Shown here piece by piece: positions 50,325 to 59,687 of a DNA stretch of 64,000 nt. The first letter of the stretch is position 1. Each line of letters starts with the position of its first letter. A program made the translations under genes and the position numbers. The notes beneath the pieces were generated by a model. It ran no database searches, was not told the DNA's origin, and was given only the letters and a program-made list of their open reading frames with translations. The stretch covers positions 62,001 through 126,000 of the forward strand of contig JADJOH010000004.1 in NCBI GenBank assembly GCA_016713925.1, written 5' to 3'. This DNA comes from Bacteroidota bacterium (GTDB lineage: Bacteria; Bacteroidota; Bacteroidia; AKYH767-A; OLB10).

Positions 50325-51338
50325 ATGGAAGTCATATTAATTTCGATCTTGAGTGAATACAACCTGAACTTATTATTGACAGCACAACATTTTTCTGCTA
50401 AGCGAATTATTCCATTGATAACAGTCACCTCCTCTTCGGAAAATTGGGTGGATCAATCTTTAAACGTATTTAACAGAATGGGATTTAAATGTGATAAGCC
50501 TATTTTATTGAAAACGGTACATGAGCATTCTGTCCAGGATGTTTCGGAACTAATTTATGATTTAATTAAAGGAAATCTTGATGATTCAAGTAAAGTAATT
50601 GTTAATCTTGGAAACGGGAGCAGACAGCAAATTTTAGGGCTATGGGATGCCATGTATAAACTGAATAAAGTAAGTCACCCGTCGCCCAATTTGATATTTG
50701 CAGCTCCTGATATTAAAAGACTGGATGTATTAACGTATCAATTAAAACAGGATGGTGGTCTTGTAGAAACTATTTCAAAATTGAAACCAAAACTATCATT
50801 TAAGGAAATGATTAGTTTGAAGGGGTATGATATATTAAATTACAATGAATCGTTGATTGAACATACCTCTCAATTAGGTGATTACTTAAGTGCTGCATGT
50901 GTGGGGACCGAGGGTGATGTATTTGAATGTGAGGTCAACAAGTTAATACTTGAGCCGGTAAGGAATGTTACTCCTTTTCCGTTTTTTCAAGTGTTTAAGG
51001 GAATAAAGATTTCATCCAACACCGCACCCGGTTCCACAAGTGCCGAATATGACTTATTAATATTTACCGGCGACTTAAAGGTTTATATTATTGAATCCAA
51101 GTCGGGGAAAAACGCAATGTTGAAACAAATTGAAGGGCAACAAAAGCTGGCATCTAATTGGGGAGGCCGCTTTTCAGATTTTTCTGCCGTAGTTCAAATT
51201 AAAGATACAAGCGACCTGATCAGTTATCAGAAAAGATATAAAACCCGAGGAATTCAATTGTTCGCCGGTCCCGGAAGTGTTCCACAAAACATTATTCCAC
51301 CCGCAAACCAATATTTATTTGAAAAGAATTTTATTTAA
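50325..51338 (+). CDS. Card1/Can2-like CARF-PD-(D/E)XK nuclease
   Basis: This protein of about 338 residues has an N-terminal CARF domain and a C-terminal nuclease domain (DUF1887-like), the layout of Card1/Can2 enzymes that cut DNA and RNA after binding cyclic tetra-adenylate. The CARF ligand loop appears as VIVNLGNGSRQQILGLWDA. The nuclease core is AEYDLLIFTGDLKVYIIESKSG, giving the D ... E-x-K catalytic set, followed by a helix with a Gln (QIEGQQKLA). ATG 50325 is chosen because the CARF fold begins at once with MEVILISILSEYN; an upstream ATG at 50274 would add 17 residues. It starts 88 bp after the array's last repeat. The frame is intact. Confidence 0.85.
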   Translation: MEVILISILSEYNLNLLLTAQHFSAKRIIPLITVTSSSENWVDQSLNVFNRMGFKCDKPILLKTVHEHSVQDVSELIYDLIKGNLDDSSKVIVNLGNGSRQQILGLWDAMYKLNKVSHPSPNLIFAAPDIKRLDVLTYQLKQDGGLVETISKLKPKLSFKEMISLKGYDILNYNESLIEHTSQLGDYLSAACVGTEGDVFECEVNKLILEPVRNVTPFPFFQVFKGIKISSNTAPGSTSAEYDLLIFTGDLKVYIIESKSGKNAMLKQIEGQQKLASNWGGRFSDFSAVVQIKDTSDLISYQKRYKTRGIQLFAGPGSVPQNIIPPANQYLFEKNFI

Positions 51339-51442
51339 GCAGTAAATTTAAGGTTGTAAATTTCCACTATGACCCGACACTAATTTTTTCAATTGTAGTT
51401 ATTTACAAAGTAAATGGTTTTTTAAAACACATGAGCTATGAT

Positions 51443-51474
51443 TCAAAAATTGAATGAGAGCATTCAATTTTTGA
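51443..51474. terminator. Hairpin downstream of the CARF nuclease gene
   Basis: Perfect 14-bp inverted repeat (TCAAAAATTGAATG at 51443-51456, its complement at 51461-51474) with a 4-nt AGAG loop. There is no long T tract, so terminator function is tentative. The rest of the 393-bp spacer to 51731 shows no gene. Confidence 0.5.
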
Positions 51475-51677
51475 CATATTTAATCAATCACCTAATCCAT
51501 TCAAAAACCTTTATTTTTTTAAATCACTGGTAGTCATTAAATTATCTTTAAGGGTGCGTTGTGGCATAAGAAATGATAGCGGCAGGTAGCTTTTCTGCAT
51601 TCGTGATAAAGTAATTTATCCGTGCGATGTATATCTGCCCCTTTTTTCTGTTTTTATTCTTCAGGGGCAGTTATAAT

Positions 51678-51693
51678 TGCAATTAGAGTGCAG
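51678..51693. promoter_or_regulatory. TGCAA-N6-TGCAG site before the helicase gene
   Basis: TGCAATTAGAGTGCAG keeps the 11-bp direct-repeat spacing and the TAG in the spacer seen at 29713 and 38032, with one change in the second half-site. It lies 38 bp upstream of the ATG at 51732. Confidence 0.5.
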
Positions 51694-51731
51694 AATGCAT
51701 AGTCAAATTTGCAACCATAAAACAAACAACT

Positions 51732-53086
51732 ATGACAACAAACACTGTATCTACCAAGCAGCTCTTGCAATATTGTACCCTAACACCCGGAAAGGAACAG
51801 ACAATGGTTTTAAATGCATTAGAAAAATTCGTTGCTAACCCTGAGGGTGAAGATGCTTTTATCTTACGCGGGTCGGCAGGCACCGGGAAAACATCATTGA
51901 TACAGGCATTGTCCTCTGGTTGGCCGCTAAAGGTACACCGTGTTTTTTAGCCGCCCCAACAGGAAGAGCTGCCAAAGTGATCAGCGGAAAAACGGGACGC
52001 AATGCCAAAACTATTCATAGTCTCATTTATACAACGGAGTCAGGCAGTAATGGCGTAAACATACGCCTTACTAGGAAATTAAATTTATCTCAAAAGCTAT
52101 CTGTTTTTATTATAGACGAAGCTTCAATGATCTCTGATCGCTTGGGTGGAGATGAAAAATTTATTGCTACTAAATCCCTGCTGGCTGATTTGATAGAGTT
52201 TGTGAAAGAAGGAAATCCTGGTAATAAGATCATCTTTATAGGCGATCGCTTTCAATTGCCTCCTGTAAATCGTAATTTTTCCGCAGCTCTTGACCCTCAG
52301 CATATTTCCGATCATTATAAATTGAAAGTAATTATGATGGAGTTAAAAGAAGTAATGCGTCAAAATAGCGATAGCTACATCCTTTCTAATGCCATACAAC
52401 TTAGAAACAGCATGGAACAGCAAAGTGTCTTTCCCGGTCTTCAGTTACCAAAATTGTACAATATTTCAGATGCACTTTCTACTTTTAGTAAATTGCATAA
52501 GAAGGATCAGCACAATGATGTGGCATTTATTGCATTCACGAATAAAGATGTAAATTGGTTTAATTCAGCATACCGTAGCCGAAAATTTAAACAACCGCAA
52601 ATATTGATGAAAGATGATGCGGTAGTGCTGAATCAATCCTGGTCGGGAGAAGGGAAATTACTTTTGAAAGGAGAGCCTGCATTTATAACAAGTGTAAATC
52701 AGTATAGCATGGAGAAAGTGGCCGGACTTACTTTTATGGATGTTGAGTTAGCTGTTCAAGACGAAAATGGAGAAAGTAGTTTTATCCATTCCAAAGCTCT
52801 TCTTGAAGTATTAACTTCTGAAAAGGGTGAGTTGGTATATGAAACAGAACAAGCCTTATATCATGATCGAATTGCCAAAAACAAAAAATTCAGAGAAACA
52901 CTTCGTAATTCCGACGATCCATATCTGGGAGCGCTGCGCTTAAGGTATGGTTATGCGCTTACTTGTCACAAAGCCCAGGGAGGGGAATGGGACAACATCA
53001 TCCTTCACCCCTGGTTTAAAAAGGATGATTACCGTTGGCAATATACTGCCATTACCAAAGGCAGGAAGAAGGTGTATTCGTACTGA
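51732..53086 (+). CDS. RecD-like superfamily 1 DNA helicase (frameshifted)
   Basis: Two frames join near 51915 to give about 450 residues. Motifs: Walker A LRGSAGTGKTSLIQAL; CFLAAPTGRAAKVI (motif Ia); Walker B FIIDEASMISD; FIGDRFQLPPV (motif III); and the UvrD_C_2 end YGYALTCHKAQGGEWDNIIL with YTAITKGRKKV. This is the RecD/TraA/AAA_30 type of 5'-3' DNA helicase, in a short form without the long RecD2 N-terminus. It follows the CARF nuclease by nearly 400 bp and carries a candidate TGCAA operator, so it may act with the CRISPR system in DNA processing. That is inferred from context. Confidence 0.82.
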
Positions 53087-53123
53087 AAAATTACTAACTA
53101 ATTTATTACCTAACAACCAAACC

Positions 53124-53651
53124 ATGCAACGCACTTTTATAATGCTACTCATGAGCCTCCTGCTCAGCCAGAACCTTTCTGCTCAAAATTATATAAAAGC
53201 ACATGTTTCTACTTTAGAAAATTTAAGGCAACGCACCAATGATAGTATTTCAACAATGCATCTTTCAAAGAATGTGGAGCTTTTTACGATTGACGGGATT
53301 ACAGATATTAATATATGGCTTTTAATAAATGACACTGTTAGAGCTTATCTGCTTGTCTTTTTCTCACCTCTGGATTTGCAAGAAATAAATAATCATTTTA
53401 ATAAGAAGTTTCAGTGGATCAAACCGGATTACTGGAGGTTTTTTAATGCGGAAATTTCCATGCATCAGTATGATAACAAGTATATGGCCTTATTTACAGA
53501 CATAGACTATATTTTTGAAAATGGAAAATTTACGGAGGATGAACGCTATCAATTATTGAAGATGATGGCGGATGTGTACTATTCCGGAGAGGAACATGCT
53601 CATAAGCGTTTTAAAAATCGGAAAATGAAGGCGATATTGAGAAAGTTGTAA
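53124..53651 (+). CDS. Small exported hypothetical protein
   Basis: A 175-residue protein with a signal peptide (FIMLLMSLLLSQNLSAQ). The mature region is mixed alpha/beta with no domain I recognise; the C-terminus is strongly basic (HKRFKNRKMKAILRKL). ATG 53124 starts at the signal; upstream codons in this frame overlap the helicase gene and are not credible. It lies 37 bp after the helicase stop, so the two probably form one unit. Confidence 0.6.
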   Translation: MQRTFIMLLMSLLLSQNLSAQNYIKAHVSTLENLRQRTNDSISTMHLSKNVELFTIDGITDINIWLLINDTVRAYLLVFFSPLDLQEINNHFNKKFQWIKPDYWRFFNAEISMHQYDNKYMALFTDIDYIFENGKFTEDERYQLLKMMADVYYSGEEHAHKRFKNRKMKAILRKL

Positions 53652-53817
53652 ATGATGGGTTGAAGGAGAATCCCCCTCATTTTGTCAACTCAGGTCAATC
53701 CCAAAAAAATCCCCCATCCCTCTTGTATTTCCCAAACTTCCCGTTTATTTTTGAAGGGGAACTTTAAGCCGGTTTTATGGTCTCCACTATTTCCGGCTTG
53801 TTAACGTAATTCTATCT

Positions 53818-55913
53818 ATGCAAGCCAATCAACTCCGAAAACTTGAAGCCGAACTCTGGCGCGCCGCCGATCAGCTGAGAGCGAATAGTAAACTGACCGC
53901 CTCCGAATATTCATTGCCCGTGCTGGGGCTGATCTTCCTCCGTCATGCCTTTAACCGTTTTGAGAAGGTGCGGGTGGAGGTGGAGAAAGACTTGCCAACG
54001 CATCCGCAGCGGGGCCGTCGTGCCGTGACGAAGAAGGATTTCGAGGAGAAGAATGCGCTTTACCTCCCCGAAAAGGCGCGGTTCAATTATCTGGTGGCAT
54101 TGCCCGAAAGCGAGGATACCGGTGAGGCGATTGATCATGCGATGCAGATTATAGAGGACGAGTATGAGAACCTGAAGGGAGTCTTGCCGAGAAGCTTTTC
54201 TGTTTTTAGCCGGGACCTGTTGCGGGAACTGCTTCGCATTTTCGATAAGGAAGTGTTGAGGAATGCAGAAGGAGATCTCTTCGGAAAAATTTATGAGTAT
54301 TTCCTGAATAAGTTTGCGATGACAGGCGCTCAGGAAGGCGGGGAGTTCTTTACACCCATGAGTCTGGTGCAGACGATCGTGAATGTGATTGAACCCGACC
54401 ACGGCATTGTGTTTGATCCGGCATGCGGGAGTGCGGGTATGTTTGTGCAGACGGGCTATTTTATCGAGAGTAGTGGTTTGAATCCTGCCGAGAAAGTGAC
54501 CTTCTACGGTCAGGAAAAAGCCGAGCTGAATACGAAGCTGGCAAAGATGAATCTGGCCGTGCACGGACTGGAAGGGAATATTCAGGAGGGGAATACTTTT
54601 TATGAGGATAAACACGACCTCACAGGGAAATGTGATTTCGTGATGGCGAATCCTCCTTTTAACGTGGATGGTGTGGACAAGGGGAAGGAGATCGTGAAGA
54701 AGGATCCGCGACTGGTGCTCGATGGAAAAGTGAACCTGCCGAAGAACGATAATGCCAATTACCTCTGGATACAATATTTTTATAATTACCTGAAACCTAC
54801 AGGAAGGTCGGGCTTTGTGATGGCGTCTTCTGCCAGTGATGCCGGACATAGCGAAAAAGATATACGGGAGAAACTGGTGAAGACCGGTGCGGTGGATGTG
54901 ATGGTGGCGATTGGAAATAACTTCTTCTATACCCGTTCGCTGCCCTGTACGCTGTGGTTCTTCGACAGAGCAAAGGAAAAGGACAAAGCGCAGCAGGATA
55001 AAGTGCTCATGCTGGACGCGCGTAAGATTTACCGGAAGGTGACGAGTAAGGTAAATGATTTTAGTCCCGAACAATTGCAGAACTGGTCTGTATTGTGAAT
55101 CTCTACAGAGGGAATACCAATAAGTTTGAAGATACCGTGGAAGGTTACCTGCAGGCGGCAGCCGGTTTTGCTTCCGAAAGCGCGGAGGCCGTGCATGACT
55201 TTCAGCGACTGTTTAAATCTATTCACAAAACGCTGAAGGATTTTGCAGTGCAGTTGGAGAAAGAAAACAAAGAAGCGAAATCATTTACCTCAGCCTTGCA
55301 TTTTGAAGAAGCAGAGAAGGTGTTTCAGGATCAGCAGCAATTCATCTCCGCGGTAAAAGGGGCGGAGCCGGAGTTGAAGGCATTGGAGGAAATTGCACAG
55401 CTCTGCAAAACGCTGAAGAAAAGTCAGGATAAACTCATGAAGCAATTGCTGGATGTTCTGGCAAATGCTCAAAAGGAATTTCAACTGAGTAAGAATAAAG
55501 ACTGGAAGGAACTGAACCAGCCGGATGCCAAACAAGCAAGCCTGAAAGAATTACTCCAACAACTGAAAGACCTGCAAGTGCAACTCAGCGGAAATCCCAA
55601 TGAAGATGAACCCGGACTGCTGCACGAAACAGAGTATTTCTGGAAACAGGCACATTGGCTCACGAGCCGTTTTCCCACAGGTAAATATGCCGATGTAGAA
55701 GGACTCTGCAAAGTCGTTAGCCGCACTGAAATTGAATCGAAGGACTGGAGTTTAAGTCCAGGCCGATACGTGGGTGTAGATACCACCACGGATGACGACT
55801 TCGACTACGAAGAACGCCTGAACGAAATACATATTGAGCTGGAAGGGTTGAATGAAGAAGCTTTTGCTTTGGCGAAGGCTATTGCTGAGAATTTTAAAGA
55901 GTTGGCGATATGA
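53818..55913 (+). CDS. hsdM: Type I restriction-modification methyltransferase subunit HsdM (one frameshift)
   Basis: HsdM provides the SAM-dependent N6-adenine methylase of a type I R-M complex. The 700-residue product has the N-terminal HsdM helical domain (LEAELWRAADQLRANSKLTA ... LIFLRHAFNRF), the SAM motif VFDPACGSAGMFVQTG, and the catalytic NPPF motif (FVMANPPFNVDG). A break at about 55090 (NWSVL-stop) is repaired by adding one A, giving the usual NLYRGNTNKFEDTVE continuation. The C-terminal 270 residues are largely coiled coil and include the PGRYVGV motif. The stop overlaps hsdS by 4 bp (ATGA). Confidence 0.92.
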
Positions 55914-57016
55914 AGTGGGAGAATTTAACCTTAGATAAATTCGTTGATTTCTATAATGGGAAAACAATTAAGCCATCAGAAAGAGGAGTTTTTCCGGCTT
56001 TTGGCTCCAATGGGATTATTGGTTACTCTGAAAATTATCTTTATGACAAGGGAATTATCACTTAGTCGCAGTAGATTGCAAATTGTGGATCAGTCGAACT
56101 TTCATTGGATAACTTCATGGGAGGGAGCTTTTATCAACTATTATGTGGCTAAACCAAAAAACGTTTCCAAATGAAGATTGACAATAAATTTTTACTATGC
56201 TATCGTAAATACAAATAAGAGATTGCAGGTTGGTTGGCGCAACCTCTATAAAGGAATACGACTTGAATTATTGCGGGGTTTAAAGTTCAATCCTTCACCC
56301 AGCGCCGCATCGCATCCATTTTATCTGCGTATGATGATTTGATTGAAAATAACCTGAAAAGGATAAAGTTGTTGGAGGAGAAGGCGTTTGTTGATTACAA
56401 ATTACTAATGAGCAGTGAAAAATTAATTGAGGGGAAAGTTGGAGATTTAGCAGATGTAAAATCTGGTTTTGGTGTTAAAGGTTCCGATTGGACAGATTAA
56501 GGTTTTCCTGGAAAGATAAGAAGTCCTGTGGTTCAATAAAGATATTGACTACACAATTCAATTGTAGTTTCATAGGCACTGAGAAGAAAATTACGGAATT
56601 AGGTTGCAAATAAGTTCAGCAAATTTATTGCTGCCAAAACTATTTTAATGACAAGTCGGGTAAGATTGGAATGATGCCCAAGAACAGAAACTGCATTTTA
56701 CCTAAATCAAGGAGTTAGAAATTTTATCCTAAGCTCAAAAATCAGAATGTTTTTATTCTTTTTGATTCAATGAGCCTTCGAAAGGACTGCCGTTGAAAAC
56801 TTGGCTTGGGAACGCAAATGGAGCCACATTATTGGAGATTTCAAAAAGTATACATGAAAATTATACTATCCTAAACGAGAAGTTGTAACTGCCTTTGGAA
56901 ATTCTATAAAAAGTTATTTTGAATTAAACTGGAATTTAAAACAACAAAACTCCAAACTCCGCGAGGCGCGAGATATTTTATTACCTCGTTTGATGAGTGG
57001 AGAAATCGAAGTGTAA
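55910..57016 (+). pseudogene. hsdS: Type I specificity subunit HsdS (heavily frame-disrupted)
   Basis: HsdS determines the DNA target of the type I complex through two target-recognition domains. The start reads ENLTLDKFVDFYNGKTIKPS then GVFPAFGSNGIIGYSENYLY (first TRD). The end reads LKQQNSKLREARDILLPRLM-SGEIEV, the standard HsdS C-terminus. Between them the frame is broken many times, with central coiled-coil text recoverable near 56320-56480 (RIKLLEEKA, GDLADVKSGFG). It is the most damaged gene of the block. Rapid real decay, recombination between TRDs, or poor sequence quality are possible. The ATG overlaps the hsdM stop. Confidence 0.75.
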
Positions 57017-57018
57017 TT

Positions 57019-57694
57019 ATGAAAAGTAAATCATCATTTACAAAGGCTGAGGCCGATGAAATAGTTAGGCTAATTAAAGAAAAGCTTAAAGCTGATTCAA
57101 CGAAGCAAAAAGGAATTCGGAATAAAATCCGCAAGCTTGGTTTCTATGCAAGTGATTATGGCTTTTCGAATGGCTATACCGTTGAGCAATTCCTGAGTGT
57201 TGCAAAAATCATTGGTTCATCCATTAAGTTAGCTCCAATACCGACTCGTCAAATAGTAGAAGATAATGCTGCCAGGGACATCCAGAACAATTCCAAATAA
57301 AAGAAGTCATAGTGATGAAAGCTACATCATTGATTTATGTGATGAAGTATTGAATCAAAAAGCGATTCGCCAACACCGTTTTGATTTTTTAGTTGGCGAT
57401 TCAGGATCAAAATTACCAGTTGATGCCTATTATCCGGAATTAAATCTTGTGGTAGAGTTTAAAGAAAGGCAGCATACCGAAGAAGTTACGTTCTTTGATA
57501 AAAGACAAACAGTAAGTGGAGTTGGCAGAGGCGAACAACGAAGACGATACGATCAGAGAAGAAGAGATGTTTTACCTCAGCATGGCATTAAATTAATTGA
57601 ACTTGATTACTCTTTTTTTGAACATACCCGAGGCAAGAAATTATCCAGACGTAAAGAGGCAGATTTGGCAATTCTAATTAAGAGACTGAAGTGA
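57019..57694 (+). CDS. PD-(D/E)XK nuclease-like protein in the type I R-M operon
   Basis: Two overlapping frames (57019-57300 and 57266-57694) probably encode one protein of about 225 residues. Repairing the A run near 57295 joins ARDIQNNS to NKRSHSDESYIIDLCDEVL. The N-terminal part is a helical KxKGIRNKIRKLGFYASDYG module. The C-terminal part has a restriction-endonuclease-like core: RFDFLVGD, LPVDAYYPELNLVVEFKERQ (Asp ... Glu-x-Lys) and IKLIELDYSFF. Related genes occur beside hsdM/hsdS in Bacteroidota, but their role is unclear. Two separate genes remain possible. It is 2 bp after hsdS. Confidence 0.7.
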
Positions 57695-57773
57695 TGGAAA
57701 GTTTTATCGAACAATAAACCATATGAAATATTTTATTACTTAATTAATGTACCATCCAAAATAAATTTAAATC

Positions 57774-59649
57774 ATGAGCGTACAAGCCCGAGACCGTAAA
57801 ATAGAAGTTTGGTACAACAAGATTCGTTTTGGCGAAATCAAACTACCCCGTTTTCAGCGGCATGAAGCATGGGATAAAGGTCGCATTTCAAGTTTACTCA
57901 CCATGATCATGCATGATTTACCCTTAGGCATTACATTGGTATTGGAGGTTGATCAGGAAAAATTCATTTCACGCTATATGGTCACGGCTGAATTTAAAGA
58001 GCCACCGTATCCAAAAGTTAATGAACACCTTCTGGATGGGCAACAACGACTGACGGCTATTTGGAGGGCTTTGCACAATAACTATGAACTGGAGAAGTAT
58101 TTTCTGTATGTCCGGGACTACGATACTATTTGGTACACGGATAGTCCAATGGCCGAAGAAGAAGAACAGGGCCAGGCAATAAAAACTAAAGTGCTCTGTC
58201 AAAATCGATGGATAGGAAAACGGAGAAAACGACTTATGCCGTTGTGGGCAGATGATCCTCAGGAATGTTTTAATAGAGGATGTATTCCTATGGAATTATT
58301 CAGGCCGATCGATATCAGCCCGGAAATTGAATCCTGGGTTAAAGCTGCTCTTGAATCAAAAAAGCCACAAGCGGGCAACCCTGAGTTTGAAAAAGCTTTT
58401 GAAAATTATACAGAGGAAAAGCAAAATCTCCTTAACCTGATCAACAAATACCGGGAGACAATTAAACATTATAATCTCCCATTTTTAGCACTTCCTTCAA
58501 GCACTTCTAAAGATACAGCCCTGGAGGTGTTTATTAATATGAATACCAACAGTAAGCCATTAACGCAATATGATATTATCGTTGCAGAAATAGAAGGTCT
58601 GAAAGATACTTCGCTCCATCAGCTCCAGGAGAAATTGAATGCATCGCACCCGGCTGTAGGTCGCTATTTTGATTTATCGTATCTCATTTTGAACACTTCT
58701 GCATTGATGCAGGAGAAGGTGCCTAACCGCGTCGGCATTTGGGATATGGATAAAAAATTATTAGTCGATCAATGGGACAGTATGGTAAAGGGTCTTTCTA
58801 AGATGGCTGGGTTTCTGGAAAATCATAAATTATTTGATGAAGAGCGTTTACCGACTAATGCTGTATTAGCTGTTATAGCGGCTTTATATACCCGGATTCC
58901 TGAAACGGGGGATCAGGCAGGGCAAGCAAATGTGTTGCTAAAGAAATATTTGTGGTCATCATTTTTTACAGAGCGGTATGAAAACTCTGCGGCTTCACGA
59001 GCCTATGCTGATTATATGGCATTGTTGAATATCATAAAGGGGAATAGAAAAGCAACCGGGCAGCCGTTTCAGGAAATGGATGTACCGGTTTTAAATCGTA
59101 GTTTTTTTCCACTCTCAACGGAAGAGCAGTTGTTGAACGTGACCTGGCCTAAGCGGGTAAGTATAAGGGGTAGAGGGATACTTGCGGTAGCCAATTATTT
59201 TGGAGCAGGTGATTTTGCGGATGGTTCCATTATCAATGCAATAAATGTGTCAAAACGTGAATATCATCATATTTTTCCGGATGCATTAATTCAGGAAGCA
59301 AATGAATTTTATGCAGAAGATGAAATCAACAGTACCATAGCGCTTAACTGTGCATTGATTACCGGAAATACAAATCGTAGCATAGGACGGAAAGAGCCCC
59401 TTACCTATTTGAAAGAGCGATACGAGTGGGTCAGTGAGGCCATTGTTTCTCAACGATTGAATAGCCATTTAATACCGCTTGAGCAATTGAAAGCCGGAGA
59501 TTATGAAGGGTTGAGCGATGAAGCGAAGGCGAATAAGATAAAAAGCGGATTTCGAGAATTTCATTGCATCCAGAGCAGCGCTAATTGTCAGGGCTGTGGC
59601 AAAACTGGCAAACGGCGAAGAAGTGACTGCACTTGAAATTTTGAATTAG
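57774..59649 (+). CDS. DUF262-HNH protein (GmrSD-type restriction enzyme), frameshifted near the end
   Basis: An N-terminal DUF262 (ParB/Srx-like) domain shows LPRFQRHEAWDKGRISSLL and the signature HLLDGQQRLTAIWRAL. GmrS-type proteins use this motif to bind and hydrolyse NTP. The C-terminal third has an HNH-like nuclease motif (REYHHIFPDALI ... NCALITGNTNRSIG), as in GmrD. The whole is therefore a single-chain GmrSD/BrxU-like type IV enzyme, a group that attacks modified phage DNA. The reading frame slips near 59570. The corrected C-terminus reads ALIVRAVAKLANGEEVTAL and stops at 59649 instead of 59636. The total is about 625 residues. Confidence 0.85.
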
Positions 59650-59687
59650 TAAAGTTGATAAGTATTCTCCTAAAAAATATAGACATA

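Noticed and set aside
53911..55074. 387-codon open frame on the minus strand opposite hsdM
   Set aside because: It is a shadow of a codon-biased gene; the plus-strand frame has all HsdM motifs, and the minus frame shows His/Arg/Leu-rich nonsense.
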